Shown here in pieces: positions 1 to 14,470 of a DNA stretch of 64,000 nucleotides. Below the pieces are notes generated by a model. The model saw only the letters and a list, made by a program, of their open reading frames with translations. It was not told where the DNA came from and made no database searches. Positions within the stretch are counted from its first letter, which is position 1. Each line of letters starts with the position of its first letter. A program made the translations under genes and the position numbers. Origin of the DNA: Prillingera fragicola (taxonomy: Eukaryota; Basidiomycota; Tremellomycetes; Trichosporonales; Trichosporonaceae); contig BEDY01000001.1 of NCBI GenBank assembly GCA_002335605.1, forward strand, positions 1,860,001 to 1,924,000, written 5' to 3'.

Positions 1-1
1 A

Positions 2-3000
2 GGTGCGTGTTGGTCGAAGATGAAACTGACGGAAGGTTGCTTTGCGGAGACTACTTCGTCAGAAATGCAGTTGAAATGGATCAAGGAGAACGCTCAGCTT
101 ATTCGTTCGGTTGATGGCGTTTCGACACTGGTTTACAGCCTGAGAGACGCTGCGTCCCGTTACGATGCCACCGAGTATGTAAGCTCTACATATTATTGCT
201 AACAACAGCGTGCTTGATAAGCCGGCTGCAGCTACCCGTGAACGCTCAGGCTCATCAAACCTCGTGCCCGTCGACCCCTATGACGTCCACTCTGCCGAGC
301 TCATGGACGTCTTGGCCATGCTGTATTTCATGGTCGAAGTGTTCCGCAAGGATCCCACATTTGGAGATGAGCTAAGTGAGTGGCTGCTAATGAATAGCGC
401 TGACAAGTAGTGGCCATGAACCCTCCTCTTCCCCTCATCCTAGTCGGCATGGTGGCGGGTCTGAAGGACCGCATGGTGCCTAAAGGCTACCCCGTGAAGG
501 TACGGCCGTGGAATGATGAGTGAGACTAACTGGAACAGAAAGTGCTGCTGCTTCTTTGGAAGACTCTGCTGGCGTGTCTCGGTGGCATGCGCGAGGTGGC
601 CAAGACTAAGGCGCTCTCCCGCGAACTGGCTGGGTTGGCTCCGGAGCGCAAAGGTGAGACTCCTTCAGAGCCGCGCTGACGAACTTCAGACTTTGCAAAA
701 GCAACTCCTATGGACGTGGCTAGCTGGCGCAAGGACACTGCTACAAAGTATCCCACCTTTGACCCCCCACCGACCTTTGCCGATGGAGTTCCTCTGCCTA
801 CAGAAGCATTGGCAGATAGTGTAAAGCCACTACCTGCTCGATCGAACTATCACTCAACAGAAATTCCCGGGACAGCCTCTACATTCTCAAATGGAGCCTC
901 AGGACAATCTATGCCCCAGCCCGGAACGCCGGCACCCACTCCTCCCCAGACGCCTCAGCAGCGACCCAAAAAATTGCAGTTTCAGACAGATCCCTCAAGG
1001 CCGTTCGTCTTCCCATACTCGCAAACATCCGCGGGGCCACCCGCTAGCCTCGTTCCGTATGCTATTGCCGAGGCTGACAAGCTGTACACCTCACGGTTGT
1101 TTGTCTCCTTGGGCTTGTATCAGCTATGGCAGGCCAGGGAGGACTGCCTGCGTGACGAGCGTGGTCTCGGCCCAACCGGCCTTATTGGCTTTTCTTCGCT
1201 GAATCTCGACGAGGATCAGGATGAAGCTGCGGAGGAGGCACTGCGACGTGACTGGGAGTACGAGGAGGAGGAACACCGGGCCGAGGCAAAGGGTGACGAG
1301 GAAGGTGTCAAACTTGCCAAGGAGAAGCGCGCAGCAGCGAGTCGGTTGTATCGCGTTGAAGTACTATACGTAAGTCATTTCTGCGTAGTGTGTACTGACT
1401 TCAGCGCTCAATGCTCCCCATGATGCAGAACACAGTCATTGTGCTGCTAAAACTCCTTTTGGCTACGGTCACCGGAACTGGTAACCAACCGCCACCGCAG
1501 ATGGCCAACGCGATGGGTCAAGGGCTCGCCTCCCCGTCGCAGGAGATGCCTCGTGAGTGCTTGGCAGTTCTATGGTCGCGTCCTTCGAAGGCTGACATGC
1601 CGCAGCACCGCAAGAGCTTCCTCCTCCCACCAAAGAGGAAGTTGACATAGCCCGTCATCGCGAGATCACATCCAAGGCCGTTTCTGCGGTGATGCTGCTT
1701 CTTCTCAAGTGGTTCAAAGCGTCTCGTGCGTGCAGGACCATGTATTATGCTGATCCTCAGATATCCTGAAGTTCCACTACTTGACTCAGCTATTGCTTGA
1801 CTCCAACTACCTGGTGCTCGTACTGAAGATCTTTGGATTGCAAGAGATCTCGTCAATGGTTCAGACAAAGAACGAGATGCCCGACTGCAGCTTCTTCCGC
1901 TACCTGCACTTGAATGCCTCGCGCACTCCAGCTGCCCAGCAGGCTGAAGCTGCTCCAGCACCGCAGAATGAGGACACCATAACAGAGGAGGGCGAGGAGG
2001 TCGAGGTCATCAACGACTATTCGTGGCGCAACTTCTTCTCGGTCATCAACCTTGTGAAGATTCTTCAAAAGATTACCAAGCATCGCACCCATCGCATTTT
2101 GCTCATGTGTCAGTACAAGAGCTCGACTATTCTGAAGCGAGTGCTTCGCGTCAACCAGCCCATGTTGCAACTGCAGGTGCTCAAGCTCGTCAAAAGCCAG
2201 ATGCCCTACTGTGGGCGCAAGTGGCGTTCAAGTGAGTTCGAGAGGAGAGGCCTTTGCTTATCTGTTAGCAAATATGAAGATTATCACGAGCATCTATCTC
2301 AACTGCCGACTAGAGTTGCGAAACGACTGGCTAGTCGGCGTCGAGGCCGATCTGGAGGCGGAGGACGCAATGGTTGGCAAGCCCCAAGAACTCGCACTGC
2401 GCTCTCTGGTGTCATTCTATAACAAGACGCACTACGCAGCACAGTTCGCCTCGGGTGCTCCTCACGACGATTACCATCATCGCCGCACAGACTCTATGAG
2501 CGCATTTATGCTGGACGGTGACTCGGCCATCGCCGCAGGTGCACGTCGTCGTTCGCGACTCGACTCAGTGTCCTCCGAGTATGGCTTCTTCCCGCCCAAC
2601 CGCTCGGCCGCTGATCTGCCTTATAACCCTGATGGCATGATCGAGTTCTGGATGCACGAGTACGAAGACGTGCTTCGCGAGGTCTTGGGCGAAGGTACGC
2701 CTGCGACCGACGAAGACTGGGACGAGTATGGTGACGACGGAGTGGTTGTCGCTGCCGCTCCCGGTCCCATTGAGCGCGACGATGCTGCCTGGATTCGCCT
2801 GGGAGAGCTCATGCGCGCACGCGGCGCTCCCGAGGACGACACCATTTCCGACTCGGAGAGTATTGTTACAGTTGGCGAACTGGGAGAAGACGCACAGCTC
2901 GAGGCTGCGGCAGAGGGCCGCAGCATGTTCAATGCTATGCACGAGCGCTCACGCCGCCGTAGCCAGGGCGAGAACACTTGGGAAGTAAGTCTTGTGTTGT

Positions 3001-3333
3001 TGCCTTGTGGGACGGTTCTTTGCTGACACTATTAGCACATGTCTCCCAACACTCTGAAGCTACTGCCGCGCCGCCCAAGTGATCGCCGACGCTCGAGCTC
3101 TGGTGGATCGCCGCTCCGCCCCGTTCTGGGTCTCGGGCCCATCGTCAGCGATGCCATTGATGATGTCTTTGAGGAGGACGCCGAGTTGCCAGGGCCCATG
3201 CCCATCAACAAGGGCACGCGCGATGAAATAGAACGCGACTTTGGAGCAGTCGACGAGGTGGAGTTTGCCTTCAATGTGGTACGTCTTGTCGATGAAGTGG
3301 TGCGAGGGATAGGCGTTGACAACTCCGCAGTGA
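2..3333 (+). CDS. FAR11: STRIP1/Far11-type STRIPAK subunit, 5' partial
   Basis: Scaffold subunit of the STRIPAK phosphatase-kinase complex, which in fungi acts at the nuclear envelope/ER in cell fusion, cell-cycle re-entry and development. The first exon is open at the window edge, so the N-terminus is missing. Visible: the N1221 domain (WIKENAQLIR, then PVKKVLLLLWKTLLACLGG), the hallmark DVASWRKDTATKYPTFDPPP, an acidic linker, then the DUF3402-like half (FHYLTQLLLDSNYLVLVLKI, FLQLQVLKLVKSQMPYCGRKW-like, NMKIITSIYLNCRLELRNDW) and a disordered acidic/serine-rich tail. About ten short introns are needed; the first is only 34 nt (175-208). The last proposed intron (3279-3330, GTACGT...GCAG) puts an in-frame TGA at 3331; without it the frame runs to 3431. 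The gene is convergent with ERG11. Family assignment is firm; the exact C-terminus is not. Confidence 0.88.
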
Positions 3334-3581
3334 TCATCAGATACAGCCGAGCCGTTCGCGCTCGATTCGTATCAGGCGTCATGTCGGCGAGTGCTCTTGC
3401 TCGCCTGTGCATATGCTACAGTCACAGTTAGGAACGATGTCAGTGCTACACCGTTGCTGGCTGCAATTTATGTGTACGATCTGGCATGATGCATCAATGC
3501 ATAGCTACGACATAAGATAGTCTCTAAACCTGACAATGGGAAACGGGTCGAGGTATGTGGGGCACGTTTGTGCTTCCCAGT

Positions 3582-5338
<1,757 letters not shown>

Positions 5339-5548
5339 GCTTGAGATGGGGTTGGAGGACGAGGTTGAGTGACGAAAAGGTGTTGGACTAGAGATGGAGG
5401 TTTCAAAGAGGGTCGCGTTGATTTGACGCGTTTGGCGTGCAAGGATTACACGGTGCTCTGCCAGCCTGGCTGACCTGCCCAGCCCGCGCAGTGCTTGCCG
5501 TCGTCGTCCTACCCTGCCCGTCGCCGGACCGTACGATCAAAAGGCCTG

Positions 5549-5558
5549 ATCGTCCCAC
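5549..5558 (+). promoter_or_regulatory. Sterol-regulatory-element-like site upstream of ERG11
   Basis: ATCGTCCCAC matches the SREBP site ATCACCCCAC at 8 of 10 positions and lies about 210 bp before the ERG11 ATG. Sre1/SREBP control of ERG11 is established in Cryptococcus and fission yeast; its action here is inferred from one imperfect motif. Confidence 0.3.
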
Positions 5559-5956
5559 CCCGCACCTCCAACTTTTTTCCGCCATTGCTCCCGTCATTCA
5601 GGCACTGCTCCCCACTTTCAAAGGTCGTGCCACTCTACCAGTCCACCAAAAGCGACGCACTCCCTGATTCTCGAAGCTTTGCTGCGTCATGCCATTGTGG
5701 CACTTGTCCTATTGTTATCGGTCTACTTGCACCATTGTTCATTGTCTCGCACCCGACGCCCAGCTGGCACATGCCTCCCGCAAAGCCAGTACACGGTTGC
5801 TTCTCCTCTTCCTTCTCTAGCTAGCTGGCTAACACACTTGGGAAAATAAAACAATCCCACAAAAACTACGACCAGCGCTCACAAACACACTCGACTACAA
5901 AAGCAAACTCCTGATCAAATCATGTCCCTTCTCTACGTCTCAAACCCACTGACCGT
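5559..5956. other. Intergenic, 3' of C2H2 gene / distal ERG11 promoter
   Basis: Pyrimidine-rich DNA between two minus-strand genes. I see no coding frame or RNA gene here; it should hold the 3' UTR of the C2H2 gene and the distal ERG11 promoter. Confidence 0.5.
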
Positions 5957-8204
5957 TCACTCATCCTCCTCATCGAGCTCATCCTCTTCCTCCTCACTCC
6001 CCCACTCGCCATCCGCGCCAGGGCCAGGTGGGTGACTACCATTGCCGCCATGTCTGCCAGGACCACCCCCGGATCGACCTGAACCGTCGTGGTCCTGCTG
6101 CTGCATCTGCCGGCGCTGCAGCTCGCGGTAGTGTGCCTGCATGTGCTCGCTGGGAGGCGGTCCAGGACGGGGACCGTGCGAGTAGTGTGGCTGTTGTGGC
6201 TGCTGAGGTGGCATGCTGTTATATCCAGCACCAGGCGGCGGGCGGTACCCAGGAGGAGGTGCAGGACCATAGCCGGATGGAGGGTGGTGGGGAGGGTGCG
6301 CCATGTGAGGATGTGGTGGTCGACCAAAGTCGTACATGTGCTGAGGTGGTGGAGCGGGACCTCCGTGCATGTGCTGGGGCGGAGGGGCTCGTGGCTGCTG
6401 ATGTTGGTTGGGGATCTGAGCTTGCTGCGCCTGAAGTTGATGCACCTTTGCGTGACGCTTCAAATTGGACTGGACCGAGAAACGTCGCCGACAGGTTGGC
6501 TCCTTGCAGACGAATGGCCGTTCACCCGTATCTATAGTGTCAGTGAATGCAAGAGACAATTCCAAAACAGTGGTACTCACGACTATACGTGTGAATCCTC
6601 AATGAGCTAGGACGAGAAAACGTCTTGGCGCAATAAGCACACGAATACTTGGGTCCAGTGCTAGGTCCACTACCCTTGGATGGGCTCGATTCACGCTGGT
6701 CGCGGTCCTCGGTCGAGTCCTTGCGCTCGGCGTCCGCAACGCGGCGGGCAGACTCGGCGAGGACTTCCATGCCACGCATTGCAGGGTCGCTCTGGGGGTC
6801 GACCATTTCTTCGTCGTCGACGCCGCCCTCGAATGGCCTACGGGGGTCGTGAGGTTCAATCTTGATCGCGGCGCGTCGGTCGAGGGTAACCCTCGGTGTT
6901 GGATGCTCAAGCTCGGGGCGGAATGGGCCACTGGGAAGCGATATGACAGAGTGAATGGACTCTGTCGACTCGCGACGACCACCCCCCAGGTTGAGTGCCA
7001 CGTCGTCGCCGCTCTGCGCCCTAATAAGATCGGCGAGGGAGGCGCGGCGAGAAGTATCTTTGCGGGTCGGGGCCTCGGGCGAAGGGGGGCGTGTCAAGGA
7101 CATGCGCTGCGGCTCCATCATGAGGATGGGCCCCGGCACTGATTCGCGAAGGTGAGGCAGCTGCGGGATGGACTCGTTGGATCGTGACGCGCGCGACAGC
7201 ATGGAGGGGCGCCGTTCGCCGCCCACGGGCGATCGATTCCTCGAATGTGACAGGGGTTCTGCCGGTGGGCTGGACGCCGAGAGGTCTGCGAAGGACCGAG
7301 CTAGCGGCCCTGTCATGGGGGAGTTGCGAGACGAGGGGTGGTGAAAGTCAAAGGGCGATTCGGTATGCGAAGAGAGCGGAGACGCGAGCGGCGTTCCAGC
7401 AATGCCCGAGATCGAGCCGCGGGACATGGTCGATAGCGACGACGGTGGAGGATACAGCATGCCACGCAGGCCGGATGACGAGGACATGGATCCCGAGGCT
7501 GGGAACGAGGCGTTTCGGCTTTGAGCTTGCCACTTGAGACGAGCCATTTCATCGGCATCAGGGGGTGTGGGCGCCATGTCTGATCGACGGCGCTTGACTT
7601 CCGGTCCATCATCTAATGATCCTCTCGCGCTGTACGAGCCGCGGTGGGATTGACGATAAGATGAAGCAGATGAGCCGGAGCGGTCCTCTGGAGCCCACCA
7701 ACCGCCTTCATTTGATGATGCAAACGAAGAGAAGCGCGAACGAGACGTGGGTGAATCAAGGGGGGAGATGATAGATGTGTTCGAGTTCACAGGCGACTGG
7801 GTAAAGGACGGTGTAAAGGGAGATGCGAGCGGGGGCTGATCGGCGGCGTTGAGCAACGCCTTGATGCCCGGAAGACTGATACAGTCGCCTGCTGCGCGCT
7901 CGCGCTCACGTTCGGGGACAGCATCCTCTCGTATCCTGCGAAGAGGATGACGCGGCCCAAGCTCGTCCTGCGCATCCTCTTCAGGCGCTTCATTCATTGG
8001 ATCAAACCGCGATCCGCGGCGGCTCATGGGGGGCACCGGTGGACGGGCGCCAGGGGGAGGAAGCACCAAGGTCGAGTTGATAGCTTGGCGTGGAGACGAG
8101 GAGGCCGAAACCGTTTTAGGGTAATGGGTTGGGGATAAGATGGCAGGCTCAAAGTGTGCCATAGGGTGCAAGGACGATGCACTTTGCGAGGCCACGATTG
8201 GCAT
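5957..8204 (-). CDS. C2H2 zinc-finger transcription regulator
   Basis: Probable sequence-specific DNA-binding regulator of 732 residues from two exons (6581-8204, 5957-6531). Most of the protein is low-complexity Ser/Pro/Arg sequence, as in fungal transcription factors. Two adjacent C2H2 fingers lie near residues 520-575: CAYC...H-x3-H (C-x2-C-x12-H-x3-H) and CKEPTC...H-x3-H (C-x4-C-x12-H-x3-H), joined by the classic HTGERPF linker. The 49-nt intron (6532-6580) splits the codon of the last zinc-ligand His of finger 1, and correct splicing restores the linker exactly. The tail is rich in Pro, His and Gln and ends in an acidic stretch. ATG at 8204 is used because the longer open frame upstream begins with GTG. 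The finger pair resembles a basidiomycete family with SRPSSLRIHTYS in finger 1; no gene name can be given. It lies below an exceptionally long non-coding region. Confidence 0.85.
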
Positions 8205-11200
8205 GATCAGGCGGAGATGATCAACACGGTTCCAGACCCCTCTACTGTTCTGAATGATCAAAGAAGACACCAGCGTGTGTACAGTGTCGTGGGACCAAGA
8301 TGGAGCAATGTCCAGGTAGCGCAGAGAAGGACGAGTCGATATAGGATAGACACGTAGTGGGTAGAGCGTGTGGGATGGGGTGACCGACGATGGTCAAGCA
8401 GAAGCGGAGGGCGATGCGACAAGTGGGGGGATACGGTGGAAACGGGGAGCGGCGGATGACCAAGTTAAAGGAGTGTGACAGTGAGGAAGGTTGAGGTAAA
8501 GGACGTGTCAGCGGGTAGGCAATGTAGACACGGCGATTGGGGATGTGACAGATAGATGTAGTGTGGAGTATGTGAAGAGAATGCGACAATCGTTCGTTGA
8601 CGAGGATCGTGACGATCTGGGAGCACACAGACTGGATCCCATCGAGGCCACATCGACGTGCTAGGGCGGCCTGCAGCCCTTGCAGAGCCGGGGTGGCCCG
8701 TGACCGATCCCTCGGTGTGGTGGGCTTGTGCACACAGAAGCAGGATTGTGGCCCGGAACAGACCATCAACGGCGTACACGGCGGCGGCGGTTATTGCGTG
8801 GCAATACCAGCCACGGCCAAGCATCCGGCGCAAACGGCCAGCACAGGCAGGCGATCAGTGTGTGTAATGACGCCCCTGTGGTGCATGTGCTGCTCGGCGA
8901 TGTACGGTGGGGGCGGCGGGCGGGCAAGGGGGCGATCAATCGCTAAGGACTACGCCCCTTACGCGGACGATCCCTCTCGCTGCCAGGCCCGGGAGCGTGG
9001 AGATCACCCGCAGTTTCGAAAAGGCGTTCAACGCGTGCGTATGTACGCAAAAGCATTGGGCATGGGTTACACAAGGGGTGGGGGGGAGTCCGTGGAGTGG
9101 GAGCCTGCAGGTTACTCACCGTTCAGGCGCAACGCAAAGACGGACGATGCGCTGCGAAGCAAGTGGGCGATACAAAGATGGGTCCGACGGAGACGAGCAA
9201 TGGAAGAAGGATTGGTGATCAGCAGACGAAGATCGCTGTGCTTTTCGCTGGGCCCTAGGTATGGCGGCAAACGGATGGGCCGGGGAGAATGATCGACCAC
9301 TGTTCGCACGATCGCCGAATAAGCTGGCGAGATCCCGTCGCGCGCTGCTCGTCGTTTTCGATGGTGGACACGATACAGCCAGTAGTGAGCAGCAGCCCTT
9401 GACTTGATGGCCAGGTGGGATGGGCAATGAGAAAGGATGAACGGCTAGGGATTGAGGCGTGGGGGTGGGGGGCTTGCGGTGTCGTTCGGCGCGGTTGTGG
9501 ACGGCGGCCCAAGGGTGGGGCAGCTGTTGTACAGTGTAGAGGATGAATAAGGAGATGATGAACGCCGGATGCAGAACCGAACCCTTTGGGGCCAGCGTAA
9601 CTTGTTCGGGCTCTTGCTTGGTCTCCTCTTCGGTCGCAGGCGAGCGGGATTTGGATCCACACGACCGGTACCTATCGGCTCTATGCGCTTTCGATCGTAA
9701 TGTTGTGCCTTTGAATGCCGCTCCTTTTTGTCGACGATGATGCTGCTGGGGATGATGATGATGATGATGATCCTGATGCTGTCTCGAGTGGTGGGCTTTT
9801 CGTAAACGAAACTAACAAACGAGTAGAGGTTGAGCAAGTGTACAACGCAAGGTGCAAGGTGACGACCACTCACGGCGGCGGCTGATGCACGCACGCCACT
9901 GCAAGGATTTCTTTGGGCGCCTCGTTCGAAAATGGGCTGCTGTCGCGCCACCTGCGGCGATCCCGCGGTCTGGTCTCAATGCAGGTTGGCTCTCTCCCGG
10001 CAGCAGCAGCAAACGAGCACCCTCCTTCTCTTGCTCTTAGATCTCCTTTGGCCCCTAACAGTTGTATCTATCGCATCGTCATGTAACTAACTTGGGGCGT
10101 CCCTTGGAGCTTAGAGCTTGTGCCGGTCATGTCGGCGCGTAAAGGGCTCAAAAATGCTGTACCCTGCTGTTGCTGTTGTTGCTCCCTTGCACACACTTTG
10201 GCAGCTGTGCCCATCAAACTGCGCACCCATCGTAGGACTCGGCCGACTGCGACATGTATCGGCGTCCATGTAGGTCACTGTTCTACGGGACGCGCCGCCC
10301 CCCCCGTCCGGGACATACCAGGGCACCAGGGATCCAGCCGTCCACAAGCGAGCATATCCGTCCTGGGCGCTGCTGTGGATCTGGTCGATCTGGGCAGCGA
10401 GGCCAGCGAGGGAAGGCAGTGGATGGCCAATCCATGCCATGTCAAGTCTTGGTCAGGGAAGCAACTACGTCAAGGGATCTGTCCGTGTCAGGGCTTGCCT
10501 TTTTAGAAAAGGCAGCAGAGGCACAGGGACCACGAGGGCAGACTTCTTCCGGGGCAGCTGGATCTCGATCAGAACCTGTTCATCCAGCGTTCGGTGCCAG
10601 CGGGCCGAACCTTGGTAGGTTTCGCCACTCGCAGATGCCCTGGGCCGTTTGCATACTCCTCAGATCTTCAGACCGTGTTAACACTCGTACGCAGCTCGTG
10701 GCGCTATGCGACCTCTCCTCCAAGCGAATGCATACCACCTCTGACACTCTAAAGGATCTAGGGGGATGTGCGTGTGGGCAAAGGGGAAAACGAGGAAAAA
10801 TTGGACCAAGATGGGCAGTTGTCTTGGCCCCTGCTGCTGCAAAGTCTGTGTGCCTGTCAATTGCAGGTCTGGTGCCAACTACATCATCTACCGATTTGGA
10901 GCCGGGCCGTAGGGCTGGTTACACAAAGGATGCCCTTGGCGGCGGTGAGCAGTGTGCATCATGTACGCGTACGCGTAGTTCCCGCCATCACTCAAACTTG
11001 GCATTATCCTAACGGTATCCTAACGCCTCCTGCTCTGGTGGCTTGGACGCACGCTCTCTCCCTTCATTCTTGAGCCTGCCCAGCCAAAGTTGCAAGATAG
11101 GCCGAGTCTGGGGCGTTGATGCGCGCGTGTCGATTAAACTGTCCATCACTTTGCAGATCTGCTGATCCAGATGCATGGCTTGCACCAGACGGTTCAAGCG

Positions 11201-13188
11201 AGACGAGTGTTTCAATCTGACTGACGCACAGCAGAGGGGCTCCGTGCCACAATCACATCTGCCTTTCCACCTGCGAATGGCACACTACTGTTGGAAACGA
11301 CGACGCTGAAAATTCATGCCCACCGCAATCCGGACTGTGCAACCGGAGGCATGAGCATCCTCTGAGCAAGCGCGCAAGATACGCACATTCCGGGATAACA
11401 GTCGCTTCCCTGGTCGTCTACAGCATCACACTGGTCTGCCAACCTCGGCGCCACAATCTTGAACCCTGGAGCAACAAGCTGCTTCCGTAGCGATTTAGCG
11501 ATCCCAACTGGGAGGCGCATCGTGTGGCGGAAGACGGAGCCCTAGAAGACCGTCACCGCTACAGAAGCCCACAGACGAGGCTGCTTTTGTCCCTCCAGGG
11601 ATGCAATGGCCACCGATACCCTCACACCACCATTGATTCCTGGTGCCTCGGCCACACTCAAAAAGAAAAAGCAAACAAATGTACTTCAACAAGCTCCACA
11701 GCTAGTGCCACTTTGAAACGGGGCATTTTTGCGTCCTGTTTTCCTGTTCCAGTCAACCCTTTGCACCGAGACTGCAGCTTTTGCAGGTTGCGGTAAGGGT
11801 GGACTAAGGAGGTCAGGACCAAACCACCCCGCGTGTCAGCAGCACGGGCAGTCTTTGAACATGGGAATCCTGCAGAGCAATGACGTCTCACGTCCGACCT
11901 CGCCCTCGGAGTCCGGAATCCTCTTCTGAAGCCTCCGAGAACCACGGGCCACGGGCCGGCCTGTGACCACGGGTGACTGTCTATGCTGTCCAAGGGAACG
12001 CGAGACGGATTCCAGCAGCTTGAAGTGGGGCTTCCACGATGCTGTCACACGTACACCCCAGTACCCCTGGCCGGACCATTTGTCGGCGCCAAACTCCAAC
12101 AGCCGAGGTATGAGGCTTGCAACACGAGCCACTTCATGTTGCTGTCCAACTACTTCCTGGGAACAGCTCTAGACTAAGTCGTCGCAGCAGGCACAAGTAA
12201 AGCTCTAGCGTCTTTGGAGCAGACGACGTGTCTGGAGTGGCGCAGTGATAGTATCGCAGAGAACACTCACAACGTCAATTGGTCCTCTACTTCTTTCAGG
12301 GGCAGAACGGGTGTGGCAGAGCTCCGATAGTGACAAACCTCGCACCCAACTGCATGCAGATCGCATTATCAAGCCTTGGCTTTAGGTTAGCAGCTTTGCA
12401 CTTACCCCCAGCTAGCCAGTGCCCTTGAGCATGTGTGCAGACCACCTGTTGCGCGTCGGGGGCGGGCGCCGGTATCTGTCTCCGTTGGGCTTAACAGATG
12501 TGCACAGATCAGATGTCACTGACCTTTGGAGGCGCCGCGGTATGCGCTGCCAGCTGCCAGCCACACCACCGAGCGCATGTCTTACAGGCCACACACCATC
12601 CCAGAGCAGCTGACCTCAGGATTCACTGCTATGGGCGCTGGCCTCGGCATGGGCCCAGGGCGAGCGGCAGGTGCACAGGTGACTCTTAGCTCATGGTCTC
12701 GTGAGCGAAGCAGGTGAACTCTGGCCCTCAGGTGGCAGATGGGGACCCTCAGCTGCAGATGGGGCCCGCCTGGATCCACTGGACCAAGCGTCTGCAACAT
12801 CTTCAACCGCCTCGGCGGCCTGCTAAGAGATCACTAGCAAAGAAATCCTGAAGTTGGACGCGACCTTCTCGAAGCCACGCGTATATCACGCGGCTCATAT
12901 CCTGCTCACGTGCGCCGGAGCATCGACCCTTCTCCCAATGCAGCCTCAGTACCACAGTCTACGCGCTTTGTGGGCCGCTCTGTCAGCCGCATTCTTCTAG
13001 AAGGCCAATTGAAAGTTCTGGGCAGCGAATGTGAGTCATTGGGTGTGGATCCGAACCCATTCGTCGGCACAAGGGGTTGAGACAGGTGTGCTTGATGTGA
13101 GCGTCCCAGTGGCTAAAGTCTCTTGTGCATGCTACAGGGATATCCACGCTCGCCTCGTCCTGAGGACCGACAGCACACAGCTCCCGTT
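8205..13188. other. 5 kb gene-free region
   Basis: No conserved protein frame, tRNA or known RNA is visible on either strand. Open frames up to about 250 codons occur, but they have random-looking composition, overlap on both strands and carry no splice-consistent extension. About 8205-8800, read on the minus strand, is pyrimidine-rich like a 5' UTR of the C2H2 gene; the rest probably holds its distal control region and the 3' flank of EMP24. Confidence 0.55.
9751..9771 (+). repeat. (GAT)n microsatellite
   Basis: About seven uninterrupted GAT units inside the long non-coding region. Confidence 0.85.
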
Positions 13189-13992
13189 CTACAACACACG
13201 TTTGACCTCGAACCAGCTCTTGAGGTAGTGAACGTTCCACCCACAGACAGCAAGGAGAATAATGATTTGCGCAACCGCCCACCACTTGACACGCGAGTTC
13301 TGTCCTCTGTCAGCCTCACATTTCACACAAACTCGTCACCACTCACCGTCGACTCGCATGTATTCCTGTGCACACGCTCACGAACGACAAGGTACGCCTG
13401 CTCGTCCTTGACGAGCTGGAGTCCGGAGGACAGGTCACGAATCTCCTGCTCGACAGGTGCGACAGTCTCATCATCGCCAATGTAAAGCACGCCGTGAACA
13501 TTGAAGCTTCCATGTCAGCTCGCGCAGTTAAGAGAGTATCGTGAAAGACCTACCTGACCGTCTTGCGAGCGTACGAACTCATCTCGTTGCTAAAGCAGTA
13601 CGAATACCTGCCAGCAATGTTGGCTGTTGTCGAGAAGGTGCCCTGCGACTCCTTGTTCGACTTGTAGATGGGCTGGTTCCCGGGAGCCATAACCTACATT
13701 GTCAGTGACTGCAACAGTAGTGTGTGAACATCACAGGCCGCATCTGCAGCACATTGCGGAACGCACATAGAAATCAATGTCCAGGTTGCCCTGGGTGGAC
13801 CCGCCGACCTCGTAGGTTACGGTAATCTTCTATATCAGCTTGCATTCAGTCTCTCGATGCAAAGACACCTACACGGTCCTCGGGGTTGAGGTTCTCGAAA
13901 AAGCACTGCTTGCTTCCAGGCTCAACTTCTATCCGGTGCGCAATCACTGAGGAGACGAGCGCGAGCGCGGCGACAACGGCCCAGCAACGCAT
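13189..13992 (-). CDS. EMP24: p24 family cargo receptor, p24-beta (Emp24/TMED2)
   Basis: Type I membrane protein of COPII/COPI vesicles that helps load GPI-anchored proteins and keeps ER-Golgi traffic accurate. Five exons (13873-13992, 13767-13829, 13554-13693, 13347-13506, 13189-13299) sum to 198 codons, 197 residues, the family length. Visible: signal peptide (CWAVVAALALVSSVIA), the GOLD domain beginning IEVEPGSKQCFFENL with its paired Cys (second in YSYCFSNE), the coiled-coil region (DLSSGLQLVKDEQAYLVVRE), one membrane helix (WWAVAQIIILLAVCGWNV) and the short tail YLKSWFEVKRVL. The FEVKRV-type tail matches the beta (EMP24/TMED2) rather than delta (ERV25) class. Divergent from YRB1. Confidence 0.92.
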
Positions 13993-14470
13993 GATGGGCA
14001 AAGGAGAGTTCGGGGTCGTAAAGGTCGTGAATGCGGAAGCCCACGCTGTCAAAGCTGGCTGATGCGGGGTGCGTGTAGTGAAGCTATGCTGTGATGCAAG
14101 AGACTAACAGGCTGTGGATGTCTGACGCGTTACAGTGGAATCTCATACGTGGCACGCGACAGTGCGGGCCTATTTTCTGCCCTTATTTAGGCATGCGATT
14201 GATCGCCATTTGAGAGTTAGGCGCGCGGTGCAGAGGTATCGCGTGTTCAAGCGGGCAGCTTCTTCAGGATGGAGGACGACGGTCGGTGCTGTAGGATACC
14301 ACTCAACTTTCCTCTTTCTGTCCTCACACGTCTCCACTTGTTCTATCACGCCTTCGGCCTCAACGTTTCATCTAGACTAATATACAGTAGGTCGTCAACG
14401 TCTAGGAATTGCATACTCCTGATCGGCATCGAAAGCTAGGATAGGCAGCTGATCATGGCACAGATTCATC
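13993..14470. other. Divergent EMP24-YRB1 promoter
   Basis: 478 bp between two divergent start codons. No other gene is visible; it should contain both promoters. Confidence 0.6.

Noticed and set aside
8597..9292. Plus-strand open frame of 231 codons
   Set aside because: Arg/Gly-rich random-looking product; lies opposite the likely 5' UTR of the C2H2 gene.
10254..11012. Plus-strand open frame of 252 codons in the gene-free region
   Set aside because: Composition rich in Arg, Gly, Pro and Cys without any recognisable motif, codon bias unlike real genes here, and overlapping frames on both strands.
8205..13188. Centromere or retrotransposon array
   Set aside because: No reverse transcriptase, integrase, long terminal repeats or repeated blocks seen, and base composition is like the surrounding DNA.
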